A program made the position numbers and the translations under genes. A stretch of DNA of 64,000 bases. It comes from Anaerolineae bacterium. GTDB taxonomy: Bacteria > Chloroflexota > Anaerolineae > 4572-78 > J111. The notes under the pieces are model-generated. The model saw only the letters and a list, made by a program, of their open reading frames with translations. It was not told where the DNA came from and did not search any database. Shown piece by piece: positions 1-7,995 of this stretch (positions within the stretch are counted from its first letter, which is position 1; each line of letters opens with the position of its first letter). The DNA is taken from NCBI GenBank assembly GCA_023151115.1, contig JAKLJP010000011.1:62001-126000 (forward strand), given 5' to 3'.

Positions 1-1149
1 GGCCGGTGAGACTTCATCACTGTCCGGGTCGCGCAGGTCGGTGAACAGCGCTTCCACCAGGGCCGGCTCAAAGCTGATCCCCTGCCGGCTGGCCGGAGTG
101 GTAATCACGGTTTCCGTCTCAGCCCGATTAAAGCGATTGAGGCGAAAATCATTTTCAAAGGGGTTGCGCAGGGTAGGCCGGAAGTTGGCAATGGCCCCAA
201 AAAATTCGGTTCGCAGCGAGAAGACCCAGCGCACGTTGAGGCTCTCATCGTCCAGACATTCGGCCAACTCCTCGACAAAGGCGGTACGGGTAGGTTCATC
301 AGTCAAGGTAAAGATTTCTTCAAACTGGTCCAGAAAGAGGTAAAGCGCCGCTTGCTGGCCCAATACGCCGGTGACGCGGCGCAGAAAATCGCGCAGGCGG
401 GCTTGGGCCAGTTCAGGCATATCGCTCAGGTCGGGCAAAAAAGCCTGTTTGATCACCAGGCCGGGCGGCTGGTTGTAGGGGCGCAGATGGACCGGCAGGT
501 GTCCTTGCGCCAGCAGCCGGGGCGCAATCCCGGCTTGCAGGATAGAGCTTTTACCCGCGCCCGACTCGGCGTGGAGAATCAGTAAGCGACCGCGCTGAAG
601 CCGGTTCAGCAGTTCGGTGATAGCCCCGTCGCGCCCGTAGAAGAGTTCGCTATCGCCCAGCCGGTAAGCTTCCAACCCTTTGTAGGGGTTGCCGGTAGCG
701 GTGTCGCTTTCGTCGGCGGCAATTTCGTGAAGGCGCAGGGCATAATCACGGACGCCCTGGGCCAGCCGCCGGGCGGCCACTTCCTGGGCTTTTTCGGCTT
801 CCTCGGCAGCAGTCAGGGCGCGGGCGGCGAGTTGGGTGATATTTTGGATCACCTGGTCGCCGGCCACATAGGTTTCGGCGGTAATGTTGACCACCTGGCC
901 GTCGCGCAGGGCCAGCAGCAGCGGCTTCAGGGCTTCTTCTAATTCGGCTGCAGAGAGTTGACCGGCCAACGCTTGCTCAAGCAGGCTAATTGCATTGTAG
1001 TGATCCTGAATCTGGTTGAGCAGTTCCAGAGGGGCATTGCCGCCGTATTTGGCCTGACGTTCCTGGAGAATGGTGAGATTTTTGGTTAGCTCAACCAGTT
1101 GCTTGCGCCGGGCAGCAATATCTATCGTTGGCTCGGTTGTAACGGTCAT
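1..1149 (-). CDS. STAND-type P-loop ATPase, C-terminal part outside window
   Basis: An open frame runs from an ATG at 1149 to the window edge with no stop (383 residues seen). The start is preceded by AAGAAGG at good spacing. Residues 1-150 are helical and charged, with a short stretch near 85-105 (VVNITAETYVAGDQV) resembling the linker regions seen before STAND modules. A P-loop lies at 195-201 (ESGAGKSS region, K200) and a Walker B-like LFLDQFEE at 271-278, followed by a conserved RTEFFG segment. This order fits the novel-STAND/nSTAND1 ATPases, signal-transduction NTPases that usually carry WD40 or TPR sensors at the C-terminus, which would lie outside this window. Function beyond ATP-driven sensing or effector switching cannot be read here. 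Confidence 0.75.
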   Translation of the reverse strand, partial: MTVTTEPTIDIAARRKQLVELTKNLTILQERQAKYGGNAPLELLNQIQDHYNAISLLEQALAGQLSAAELEEALKPLLLALRDGQVVNITAETYVAGDQVIQNITQLAARALTAAEEAEKAQEVAARRLAQGVRDYALRLHEIAADESDTATGNPYKGLEAYRLGDSELFYGRDGAITELLNRLQRGRLLILHAESGAGKSSILQAGIAPRLLAQGHLPVHLRPYNQPPGLVIKQAFLPDLSDMPELAQARLRDFLRRVTGVLGQQAALYLFLDQFEEIFTLTDEPTRTAFVEELAECLDDESLNVRWVFSLRTEFFGAIANFRPTLRNPFENDFRLNRFNRAETETVITTPASRQGISFEPALVEALFTDLRDPDSDEVSPA

Positions 1150-1245
1150 CGGCAACCTTCTTGAATTGGCCTGCGGGGGAAAATTAACATTTGACGCCAA
1201 TTGATTTTACCCCACGCTGCCGGGAGAGACAAGCGAGGGAAGTGG

Positions 1246-1300
1246 GAAGATGGAGGATAGAGGATGGAAGATAGAGGATTGAAGATGGAGGATAGAGGGA
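1246..1300. repeat. Purine-rich tandem micro-repeat
   Basis: A stretch of reiterated GGAGGATAGA / GGAAGATAGA words sits between the STAND gene and the terminator hairpin of the neighbouring lipoprotein gene. It has no reading frame of its own. It resembles one arm of the tandem-word hairpins found elsewhere in this window, but the complementary pyrimidine arm is missing. Confidence 0.6.
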
Positions 1301-1305
1301 AGACT

Positions 1306-1336
1306 CGGAGCGCAAAAGCTAAGCTTTTGCGCTCCG
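1306..1336. terminator. Perfect palindrome after lipoprotein gene
   Basis: A 15-bp perfect inverted repeat (CGGAGCGCAAAAGCT) with a single central base. It lies just downstream of the minus-strand lipoprotein stop at 1358. A terminator role is plausible, but there is no clear T-tract and the one-base centre is unusual. It shares the AAGCT-n-AGCTT core of the palindromes at 44252 and 53884. Confidence 0.5.
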
Positions 1337-1357
1337 AAAAGTTATTTTCGAGGGAGG

Positions 1358-2410
1358 TTAAAACTTGCGTTTAAACTTGATAAAATACCACTGCCTGTTG
1401 TTTGCGTCGGTATTAAAAGGCACGTCCTCGGAGAGACGTCTGCCGTTGGGGTCTTCCAGGTGGAGCACCCAATTGGTAGTTTCCATGCCGCTGGGCGGCT
1501 CGAATTTAACGTTGCCGCTTTTGATGACCTCGCCGGGGGCGTTATAGCCTTCATAATGCCAGGTGGAGAGGGGGCTTTCGTAGGTCAAATTGTGATCCAA
1601 CCGGGCGCCGACCACTTTGATGTCGCCGACGGGGATTTCATTGGGATCAACGATAGCGACATATATCACCAAGATGGCATTGGTTGTCGGGCTGTTGAAA
1701 AATTCCGCTAGCATAAAGTCGTAGCCAGAGTCAACGGGGGCGGCCGCAGCGACAGGCGGAGGCGATTGGGCCGGTGGGTTGACCGGCGAACTGAACGTTG
1801 AGTCCACCACCGGCGCGGCCGGAGCCGGAGCGGGAGTTGAGACTGGAGCCGGATCCGGCGGATTGACCGGCGACGTGAACGTGGATGCCTCTACTGCCGG
1901 AGCAGGCGGCGGTGCTTCTACGGGGGGCGCTTCCACGATTGGCGCTTCGGCGGGCGGTAGGGTCGGCGGCGGCAGTGGAGTCGGCATCACCAAAGCAAGA
2001 GTAGGTGTATCGGTTGGGAGAGGCAGCGGCGTTGGGCTGAAGGTGGCGGTGCTGGTGGGCGTCGGCGCGAGGGTGGGGAGTTGGACCAGGCGCGGCGCGT
2101 CGGTAGGTGTGGCGGTTGGCTCACCGAACATTTTGAGCACCTCGGCAAATAATCTGGCAAAATTGTCGGGGGTAGGGGTGGCGGTTGGCCGCGGCCGGCG
2201 GGTGGGAGGCGTCGCCGGCTCAGGGAGGGCTAGTTCAGTCAGGCCGGGTACAGCAGTTGGCGTCACGGGGGGCAACACCACATAGCGGCGCGGCCGGGTT
2301 GGGGTGGCTTCCGGGCGTGTTGTCACGGTTGAAGTCAAACTGCATGCCAGACTCATCATGACGAAAATGAGCCACAGATAGATTAAGTAGTTGGACCGGT
2401 TGCTCATCAT
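1358..2410 (-). CDS. Thr/Pro-rich lipoprotein with C-terminal globular domain
   Basis: 350 residues. The N-terminus has a hydrophobic signal (LIYLWLIFVMM) ending in SLAC, an imperfect lipobox (Ser at -3), so lipid anchoring is probable rather than certain. Residues ~30-225 are a low-complexity wall linker made of TPTP-type and PAPAP-type segments, including a near-duplicated FTSPVNPP/FSSPVNPP motif. The last ~120 residues form a compact domain (from YDFMLAEFFN to FIKFKRKF) that I do not recognise. Its beta-rich pattern and FNSPTTNAILVIYV start suggest an extracellular binding module. Low-complexity linkers of this type are common in Chloroflexota surface lipoproteins. No enzymatic motif is visible. 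Confidence 0.7.
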   Translation of the reverse strand: MMSNRSNYLIYLWLIFVMMSLACSLTSTVTTRPEATPTRPRRYVVLPPVTPTAVPGLTELALPEPATPPTRRPRPTATPTPDNFARLFAEVLKMFGEPTATPTDAPRLVQLPTLAPTPTSTATFSPTPLPLPTDTPTLALVMPTPLPPPTLPPAEAPIVEAPPVEAPPPAPAVEASTFTSPVNPPDPAPVSTPAPAPAAPVVDSTFSSPVNPPAQSPPPVAAAAPVDSGYDFMLAEFFNSPTTNAILVIYVAIVDPNEIPVGDIKVVGARLDHNLTYESPLSTWHYEGYNAPGEVIKSGNVKFEPPSGMETTNWVLHLEDPNGRRLSEDVPFNTDANNRQWYFIKFKRKF

Positions 2411-2568
2411 GCCCCCGCTTTCTTGCCCTGGCCGACTGCTTAAAGGTTAATGATAATTCAATAAACCTCCTCGCTCCTTTGATTATCATCTTACCAGCAA
2501 AAAAGAGGGTTTTCAATAATACTAAAGAGCGATATTTTGATTTATAGTCAAGTAAAGAGAGCATGAGA

Positions 2569-2626
2569 GTGAGGCGAGGAGGCGATGACACGTGAGGCGA
2601 ATAATCTTCTCGCCTCCTCGCCTCAC
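2569..2626. repeat. Tandem-word hairpin (GAGGCGAGGAG type)
   Basis: A 17-bp perfect inverted repeat: GTGAGGCGAGGAGGCGA at 2569-2585 pairs with 2610-2626. The loop contains a further copy of GTGAGGCGA. It lies between two minus-strand genes, downstream of the isoaspartyl peptidase stop at 2640. It could act as an RNA stem or terminator, but lacks a T-tract. A related element occurs at 44381-44455. Confidence 0.75.
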
Positions 2627-2639
2627 GCTTCATCACATC

Positions 2640-3557
2640 TCATATCCCAACAACCGGTTCGGTCATGCCTTCGATCATATAGGCGCGGGCCAGGTGGGGG
2701 GTGTTGTGGGCAAAGCCGACTCGTCCGGCGGGGTCAATCATAATCAAACCACCCCGCCCGCCGACGCGCTCGCCCAAAATGCGAATCGCGGCTTCGGCGG
2801 GGGCCAGCCATAGACCCTGAGCCGGGGCTTCACCGGTCAGGCTGGCGGCCAGGAGGGCAGCGGTATGGGCCAATTGCACCCGGATAATAGCCTCGCCGTG
2901 GCCGGTGGCGGAAACGGCGGCTGATTGGTTGTCGGCGTAATAGCCACAGCCGGGCAGGGGGCTGTCGCCGACCCGGCCCACCGGCTTAAAGAGCGTGCCG
3001 CCGGTGGACGTTCCGGCCACCAAATTGCCGGAACGATCCATGGCTACCGCCCCAACGGTATCGCTGGGCCGGTCAAAATCTCCGGTCAAATCGGGCGGGC
3101 CGGCCTGAAGGTGATATTCATAGCGCTGCTGTTCGCGGGGAACGATAAACGTGGCCGGATCAACCGGCCTAAAACCGGCCCGGATGGCCCACTCGGTTGC
3201 GCCTGGGCCGACAAACATGTTGTGCGGGCTGGACAGCAGCCGCCGGGCCACCTGGATCGGGTTTTGGATGCGCTCGATAGCCGCGACCGCGCCCACCTGC
3301 AAAGTAGCGCCATCCATCATCCCGGCATCGAGTTGAACCACCCCGGCTTGATTGAGGTGAGAGCCAATTCCGGCGTCAAAGGTCGGATCGTCTTCCAAAA
3401 TCGTCACCGCCGCTTCGACGGCTGCTTGAGCCGAGCCGCCGGCCGCCAAAATTTCAAAACCGGCCAGCGCCGCTCGATAGCAGCCTGCCTGGTGCGCTTC
3501 GTGTTCTTCCGCGGGAATCCGCCACGCGCCGCCGTGGACAATGATGGCTGGGGGCAT
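2640..3557 (-). CDS. Isoaspartyl peptidase / plant-type L-asparaginase
   Basis: 305 residues from the ATG at 3557 (MPPAIIVHGGAW), preceded by AGGAAACTTCA. An in-frame upstream ATG exists, but it reads through a repeat and is not family-like. It belongs to the Ntn-hydrolase family that hydrolyses beta-aspartyl dipeptides and L-asparagine after autocleavage into alpha and beta subunits. The IVHGGAW start and the cleavage site before the nucleophile Thr (SDTVGAVA, T167 of this start) are both present, as is the downstream AGTSTGG substrate loop. The length is normal. It probably helps recycle damaged proteins or peptides in the cytoplasm. It sits alone on the minus strand after recJ, separated by a tandem-word hairpin. 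Confidence 0.9.
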   Translation of the reverse strand: MPPAIIVHGGAWRIPAEEHEAHQAGCYRAALAGFEILAAGGSAQAAVEAAVTILEDDPTFDAGIGSHLNQAGVVQLDAGMMDGATLQVGAVAAIERIQNPIQVARRLLSSPHNMFVGPGATEWAIRAGFRPVDPATFIVPREQQRYEYHLQAGPPDLTGDFDRPSDTVGAVAMDRSGNLVAGTSTGGTLFKPVGRVGDSPLPGCGYYADNQSAAVSATGHGEAIIRVQLAHTAALLAASLTGEAPAQGLWLAPAEAAIRILGERVGGRGGLIMIDPAGRVGFAHNTPHLARAYMIEGMTEPVVGI

Positions 3558-3590
3558 TGAAGTTTCCTGGTATCCTACAGACTCTTGGTT

Positions 3591-3638
3591 GATGCGTGAT
3601 ACGTGATGCGTGAAATAAATCCTCACGTATCACGCATC
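3591..3638. repeat. Tandem-word hairpin (GATGCGTGATACGTGA type)
   Basis: A 16-bp perfect inverted repeat: GATGCGTGATACGTGA at 3591-3606 pairs with 3623-3638. The word GTGAT.CGTGA is reiterated within the left arm and loop. It fills the gap between the recJ stop and the isoaspartyl peptidase start. Confidence 0.8.
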
Positions 3639-3643
3639 ACGTA

Positions 3644-5338
3644 TTACTCGCTGGGCCTTAAATCCTTGATTTCGAGCTGCATACGCCGTTCGCCGTTCCA
3701 ATCGTTGAAGTCAAGCATGTAAACCACGTCAATCAGTTGGGAGGGGCGCAGCTTGTCGGCCCAATAGCCGTGTCGAAAGGCAACGGCGCTCCAGATTTGT
3801 TTGCCGTCGTGCAGGGCCAGCCGGAGATGCTGGTTATCCTGGCCCATCGTTTTGAGGCTTTTGATGGTCAACCGGCGGGTCAGAAAGGTGGGAGTGGGAT
3901 TGCCGTAGCCAAAAGGCTGTAAGCGGGTAATCGCCTCGACTAGATCAGGTTTAACGCCCCGTAAATTGAGTTCGGCGTCAACCGTCAGCACGGGCCGCAG
4001 GGCCGCCGGGTCTAACCGTTGGCGGGCTACCTCCAGCAGGCGGGCTTCAAAGGTGGGTACATTTTCGTTGGCCAGGGTAAAGCCGGCGGCGGCGGCGTGA
4101 CCGCCATAGCGAACCAACAAATCGGCGCAGCGATCGAGGGCTTCGGTAATGTGAAATTCGGGAATGCTGCGGGCCGAGCCTTTAGTATACTGTGGGCCGC
4201 GCTCGGCCACCAAGACCGGCCGGTAAAACTCTTCGCTCAAGCGCGAGGCAGCCAGGCCGACGATACCGGGGTTGAAATCGTCGTGGTGGATAAAATAGAG
4301 CGGATTGCGACCACCATCCGCCAGAATAGCTTGGCGAGCCATATCCACCGTTTGTTGGGTCAGTTTTTGCCGTTCGCGGTTTTGCAGGTCTAACTGCGTA
4401 GCCAGGTGGATGGCTTCAAGTTCGGTGGCGGCCATGAGCAGATTGTAGGCAGCCAGGGCGCTGTCGAGGCGGCCGGCGGCGTTGAGGCGCGGCCCAATGG
4501 CAAAGCCAATGGTACCGGCAGAGATGTGAGACCTGGCCCCAATTTTTTCCATCAGCACAGCCAACCCCGGCCGCAGCGATTGGTTGAGCATGCCCAGACC
4601 CGCCTGGGCCAGCTTGCGGTTTTCGCCATACAGGGGAGCCAAATCGGCGATGGTCCCCAGGGCTACCAGGTCCAGAAAATCAGCGGCGCGGAGGTCGTGG
4701 GGCGGAACGCAATCGAGCAAGGCCTGGACCAGTTTGTAGGCCAGTCCCACCCCGGCCAGGTCTTTGAAAGAATAAGCGCAGCCCGGCTGTTTGGGGTTGA
4801 TGGCGGCCAGAGCCGGCGGGAGTTCGTCGCCGACGTGGTGGTGGTCGGTGATGATGATATCCAGCCCCAGGCTGTTGCCATAAGCCACCTCTTTGACCGA
4901 GCGGATGCCGCAGTCAACAGTTAGCACCAGCTTGACCCCGCGCTCGGCCAGCTCGGCCAGGGCCTCGTTGTTGAGGCCGTAGCCTTCGTCAAAGCGATTG
5001 GGGATGTAGGCCTGGACTCGTCCGCCTAGAGCCGCCAGGGTTTGGGTCATCAGGGTGGTGGCGGTGACCCCGTCTACATCGTAATCGCCGTAAACGGCAA
5101 TCAACTCCTGCCGGGCGATGGCTTGGGACAGGCGGGCGACAGCCTCGGCCATACCTTTTAGAGCCAGGGGGTCATCATTGGCCCAATTGTGAGCCAAAAA
5201 TTGCTCGACATCCTGGGGCTGGGTGAAGCCGCGATTGTAAAGAATTTGGACAATCAGCGGCGGTAAATCGGGAAACTGGGCAAAATGAGTCTCAGGGGCG
5301 CGCGGCTGAACATCCCACCGTTTTAGCGATGTGGACAA
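3644..5338 (-). CDS. recJ: Single-stranded-DNA-specific exonuclease RecJ
   Basis: 564 residues, the usual RecJ core length. It degrades single-stranded DNA 5'->3' in recombination and mismatch repair. All DHH-family motifs are visible: VYGDYDVDGVTAT (82-94), VDCGI (141-145), DHH (165-167), and the DHHA1 motif GGHAAAAGFTL followed by the C-terminal OB domain. The start MSTSLKRWDV is typical. It is the first gene of a small minus-strand run with the isoaspartyl peptidase. Nothing is missing or unusual. Confidence 0.95.
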   Translation of the reverse strand: MSTSLKRWDVQPRAPETHFAQFPDLPPLIVQILYNRGFTQPQDVEQFLAHNWANDDPLALKGMAEAVARLSQAIARQELIAVYGDYDVDGVTATTLMTQTLAALGGRVQAYIPNRFDEGYGLNNEALAELAERGVKLVLTVDCGIRSVKEVAYGNSLGLDIIITDHHHVGDELPPALAAINPKQPGCAYSFKDLAGVGLAYKLVQALLDCVPPHDLRAADFLDLVALGTIADLAPLYGENRKLAQAGLGMLNQSLRPGLAVLMEKIGARSHISAGTIGFAIGPRLNAAGRLDSALAAYNLLMAATELEAIHLATQLDLQNRERQKLTQQTVDMARQAILADGGRNPLYFIHHDDFNPGIVGLAASRLSEEFYRPVLVAERGPQYTKGSARSIPEFHITEALDRCADLLVRYGGHAAAAGFTLANENVPTFEARLLEVARQRLDPAALRPVLTVDAELNLRGVKPDLVEAITRLQPFGYGNPTPTFLTRRLTIKSLKTMGQDNQHLRLALHDGKQIWSAVAFRHGYWADKLRPSQLIDVVYMLDFNDWNGERRMQLEIKDLRPSE

Positions 5339-5403
5339 CTTCGATCTCCAAGGCTGGGTCAGTGATCGGTCATCAGTGATCAGTCAATGTCGTTAAGTTA
5401 GTT

Positions 5404-5506
5404 AAGCATCCTGAGTAGCACGTATCGAAGGGTGCGAGTTGGCGACAATTCCTGACGGCGCAGCACCCTTCGATACGGTTCGCTTCGCTCACCTACTCAG
5501 GATGCT
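5404..5506. repeat. Nested inverted repeat (CCTGAGTAG...TCGAAGGGTGC)
   Basis: Two nested inverted repeats. The outer arms are AGCATCCTGAGTAG (5404-5417) and its complement at 5493-5506. The inner arms are CGTATCGAAGGGTGC (5421-5435) and its complement at 5463-5477. The right arm has an extra GTTCGCTTCGCTCAC insertion. It has the form of a dispersed, REP-like intergenic repeat. It lies upstream of recJ in the 292-bp gap before the DUF4870 gene. Confidence 0.75.
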
Positions 5507-5564
5507 GCTTAGGACAATTTGCAATTATAATCCAAAGGTGGGGCAAGCCAAAACCCGTGGAAAC

Positions 5565-5592
5565 AAAAATCCCCCATCAAGCGATGAGGGAT
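5565..5592 (-). terminator. Rho-independent terminator of the DUF4870-like gene
   Basis: On the minus strand the hairpin ATCCC.CATC / GATG.GGGAT (loop GCTT) is followed by TTTTTG. It sits about 40 bp after the stop of the small membrane protein gene that ends at 5631. Confidence 0.7.
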
Positions 5593-5630
5593 AATTTAGA
5601 TTCGGTTTTATGGGTCAATTTTGGGGGGGA

Positions 5631-5942
5631 TTAAATCCAGCCCTGGCCTTTGAGGAAGTTGGTCAAGCCGGGGATTTCAAAATATTCACCCTGATAAGCT
5701 TTGAAGGCCCAGTATAAAGTTACCAGCCACAACAACAGCGGCACACAAGCCAGAATGACCGTCCAACCCAGAACAATGCTTAAAACGATGATGACCACAT
5801 TGACGGCTAAGGCCTGCACGGCGTGATATTTCTGGAAAGGGCGCTTTTTCATATCTTCGACCAGGAGGATGATGATGGCCACTAGGCCGATGGGATACGC
5901 CAGAGCCGACATAAGTTTATCTTGATCGTTAATATCGTTCAT
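5631..5942 (-). CDS. DUF4870/Tic20-like small membrane protein
   Basis: 103 residues with three or more hydrophobic segments: YPIGLVAIIILLVED, ALAVNVVIIVLSIVLGWTVI and ACVPLLLWLVTLYWAFKAY. The conserved (F)QKYHAVQAL motif is typical of DUF4870 small integral membrane proteins, whose role is not established. It is followed by a terminator and preceded by the TM2-domain gene on the same strand, so the pair may be co-transcribed. Confidence 0.75.
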   Translation of the reverse strand: MNDINDQDKLMSALAYPIGLVAIIILLVEDMKKRPFQKYHAVQALAVNVVIIVLSIVLGWTVILACVPLLLWLVTLYWAFKAYQGEYFEIPGLTNFLKGQGWI

Positions 5943-6011
5943 TGAATAATCACCTCGTTTGATAGAATATTTTTGGCTTAAAAATAGGTGGGGCTGGTTA
6001 ACCGTTAAATT

Positions 6012-6290
6012 TTATTTTTCCCAAAACCACTCCATATCGCCGATAGGTTGACCTTTTTGAAGTTTATCGGCCAGCATGTAAGCATCAATTGTTCCCAAAA
6101 TATTAAGAATAACGCCAATACCAAAAAAACAGTACAAAACTAATGTGGCAATGATCAGGATAATACCTTTTTTCTGCTGCCCTAAATAAATTTGCCCTAC
6201 ACCGCCAAGTAACAGAAAGCTCAGGACGGCTGCGACAACGGGGTTCTTGGGGGGGTCGCTAGGTTGGATCTGCATGGTTGAACTAAACAT
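6012..6290 (-). CDS. TM2-domain membrane protein
   Basis: 92 residues from the ATG at 6290. A GTG three codons upstream is only 2 nt from the AAGGAGG Shine-Dalgarno, while the ATG is at usable spacing, so I chose the ATG. The TM2 signature is clear: AAVLSFLLLGGVGQIYLGQ, then GIILIIATLVLYCFFGIGVILNILGTIDAYMLA, i.e. two membrane helices joined by a short turn. TM2 proteins are small membrane proteins of mostly unknown role. The C-terminal tail GDMEWFWEK is polar and acidic. Confidence 0.8.
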   Translation of the reverse strand: MFSSTMQIQPSDPPKNPVVAAVLSFLLLGGVGQIYLGQQKKGIILIIATLVLYCFFGIGVILNILGTIDAYMLADKLQKGQPIGDMEWFWEK

Positions 6291-6411
6291 TCTTTTCACT
6301 GCCTCCTTATCTTAGTGTATAGATTTTAAGAACGACAACATAGTTTATTCTAACATAGGTTTGGGCCTAGTGCAACAACCTTGTTTTTTTTTTGGAAATT
6401 TGGGACTGGTA

Positions 6412-6479
6412 GCGATTTACGATTTACGATTTACGATTTGCGATTTTAGATTGAAAACGGCACAATCGTAAATCGTAAC
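6412..6479. repeat. Tandem-word hairpin (ACGATTT type)
   Basis: Four head-to-tail copies of the 7-nt word TTACGAT (6417-6444) followed by an opposing AATCGTAAATCGT at 6464-6476. The right arm pairs perfectly with two of the left copies. It lies between the TM2 gene and fmt. Confidence 0.75.
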
Positions 6480-6489
6480 TGCTTAGCCA

Positions 6490-6603
6490 TGTCATCCATT
6501 CGGCAGGCTCAGGACAAGTTTCGACCGCAGGGAGAAATCTCCGATACCTTACTTTTACGTATTGCGCCCCGGAGATTTCTCGACCTTCGGTCTCGAAATG
6601 ACA
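6490..6603. repeat. REP-like TGTCATTTCGA repeat, copy 1
   Basis: The left end TGTCAT and TTTCGACCGCAGGGAGAAATCTCCG is mirrored by CGGAGATTTCTCGACC and GTCTCGAAATGACA at 6570-6603. The left arm is split by a ~22-nt insert containing CGGCAGGCTCAGGACAAG, itself a common dispersed word. Further copies are at 7823, 24444 and 57663. It precedes fmt and would give a spurious N-terminal extension if translated. Confidence 0.75.
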
Positions 6604-6650
6604 TGAGCTTGAGTATAATAAATCCAAAATCTAAAATGAGAGGGTTTTTA

Positions 6651-7619
6651 TTGACCACACGAATTATTTTTATGGGCACGCCCGATTTTGCCGTGCCGGC
6701 TTTAACTGCTCTAATCGCCGCTTCCTCAGCAGGAAGGGAGTATGAATTGGTAGCGGTTGTCACCCAGCCCGACCGGCCCAGCGGGCGAGGCAAACAGGTG
6801 ACCGCCTCGCCGGTGAAACAAGTCGCTCAGAACGCCGGGCTAAAGGTGCTCCAGCCGGAAACGCTCAAAGCCGAAGCCGCGGTAGCGGAACTGGCTGCCC
6901 TGCGACCGGATGTGATAGTGGTGGCGGCATTCGGCCAGATTTTGCGGCAAAATGTGCTGACCCTGCCGCCACACGGCTGCATCAATATCCATGCCTCGCT
7001 GCTGCCGCGTTGGCGGGGCGCGGCCCCTGTGTCCGCCGCCATTCGTGCTGGCGATACTGAAACCGGCGTTACCCTGATGTTAATGGATGAGGGGCTGGAC
7101 ACCGGCCCGATGATCGCCCGCCGGGCTGTGCCAATCACGCCCCAACACACCGGCGGCACGTTGACGGCTGAACTGGCCGAAGTGGGCGCGGCGCTGCTGC
7201 TTGAAACGCTGCCGGCCTGGCTGGCCGGCCAGATCACCCCGCAGCCGCAAGATAATCATCTGGCTACCCTGGCCCCGCGCCTGAAAAAAGAGCAGGGGGC
7301 CATTGATTGGTCTCAATCGGCAATGGAGATTGAGCGGCAGGTGCGCGCTTTCGATCCCTGGCCGGGCACGTTTACCGCCGGGCTGCGCGGGCCATTTAAG
7401 GTTTTGGCGGTTGAAGTCGCGTCCGAAATACCGCTTCCGGCGCAAATGGAGAGCGGTACGGTGTTTAAGTACCAGGGAGGCGTTTATGTCACTACCGGTC
7501 AGGGAGCCATCCGCCTGCTAAGCGTGCAGCCCGCCGGAAAAAAGGAGATGACCGCCGAGGCCATGTTAAACGGGCAGCCGGAATTATGGGGGGCGCGTTT
7601 GGGTGAAGCCCAAGTTTAA
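6651..7619 (+). CDS. fmt: Methionyl-tRNA formyltransferase
   Basis: 322 residues from the TTG at 6651 (TTRIIFMGTPDFAVPAL), preceded by AGAGGG at 6-nt spacing. The longer upstream frame runs into a REP-like repeat and is rejected. It formylates the initiator Met-tRNA with 10-formyl-THF. The catalytic triad is present: N112, H114 (CINIHASLLPRWRG) and D150 (DEGLDTGP). The SLLPRWRGAAP loop binds the cofactor, and the C-terminal OB-like tRNA-binding domain (~210-322) is intact. No def gene is adjacent. Confidence 0.95.
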   Translation: MTTRIIFMGTPDFAVPALTALIAASSAGREYELVAVVTQPDRPSGRGKQVTASPVKQVAQNAGLKVLQPETLKAEAAVAELAALRPDVIVVAAFGQILRQNVLTLPPHGCINIHASLLPRWRGAAPVSAAIRAGDTETGVTLMLMDEGLDTGPMIARRAVPITPQHTGGTLTAELAEVGAALLLETLPAWLAGQITPQPQDNHLATLAPRLKKEQGAIDWSQSAMEIERQVRAFDPWPGTFTAGLRGPFKVLAVEVASEIPLPAQMESGTVFKYQGGVYVTTGQGAIRLLSVQPAGKKEMTAEAMLNGQPELWGARLGEAQV

Positions 7620-7666
7620 AGTTGAAAACTTTCAATCTTTTGCACTCGCTTTATAAGCAACTTTTT

Positions 7667-7693
7667 AGTATAATGTACTTTATACATTATACT
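7667..7693. promoter_or_regulatory. 11-bp inverted repeat containing TATAAT
   Basis: AGTATAATGTA at 7667-7677 is repeated in inverse at 7683-7693 with a 5-nt spacer. Each arm contains TATAAT. It may be an operator or a bidirectional -10 region, but no -35 box at 16-18 nt is convincing. It lies 300 bp upstream of the pdtaS-like gene. Confidence 0.35.
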
Positions 7694-7782
7694 GTTGATG
7701 AGTGGAGTCGAGCACTTAAGCCTAGCCTGTTGGGTGAAATGCTCGTTCCTTAATCTGCGCCTACAATAAAATTATCTCTCTT

Positions 7783-7956
7783 AGCCACGAAGCTTACAGA
7801 TTTTGTAACTACTCACCCGTCATGTCATTTCGAGGCATCTCCTCATCCGTTGTCTGTAGACCACGAATAAGGAGATTCTCGCTCCTAACGTCGCTCGAAA
7901 TGATATGTTTGAGAAGTTATCAGATTTTTAATGATCAATTTGTAAGATTCGTGGCT
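7783..7956. repeat. Nested inverted repeat holding REP-like copy 2
   Basis: The inner part (7823-7904) is a TGTCATTTCGAGG...CGCTCGAAATGATA copy of the REP-like family. It is enclosed by an outer inverted repeat: AGCCACGAAGCTTACA at 7783-7798 and TGTAAGATTCGTGGCT at 7941-7956. The 376-bp gap between fmt and the kinase gene holds this and the palindrome at 7667, and no gene. Confidence 0.7.
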
Positions 7957-7995
7957 TCGGTTTTAAAGGCGCTGAATGACGATTGATATTACCAG

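Noticed and set aside
2569..2626. CRISPR repeats
   Set aside because: The reiterated words are only 6-10 nt, with no regular spacers of 30-40 nt and no cas genes; the same holds for all tandem-word hairpins here.
7640..7674. TTGCAC...TATAAT as a sigma70 promoter
   Set aside because: The spacer is 23 nt, too long.
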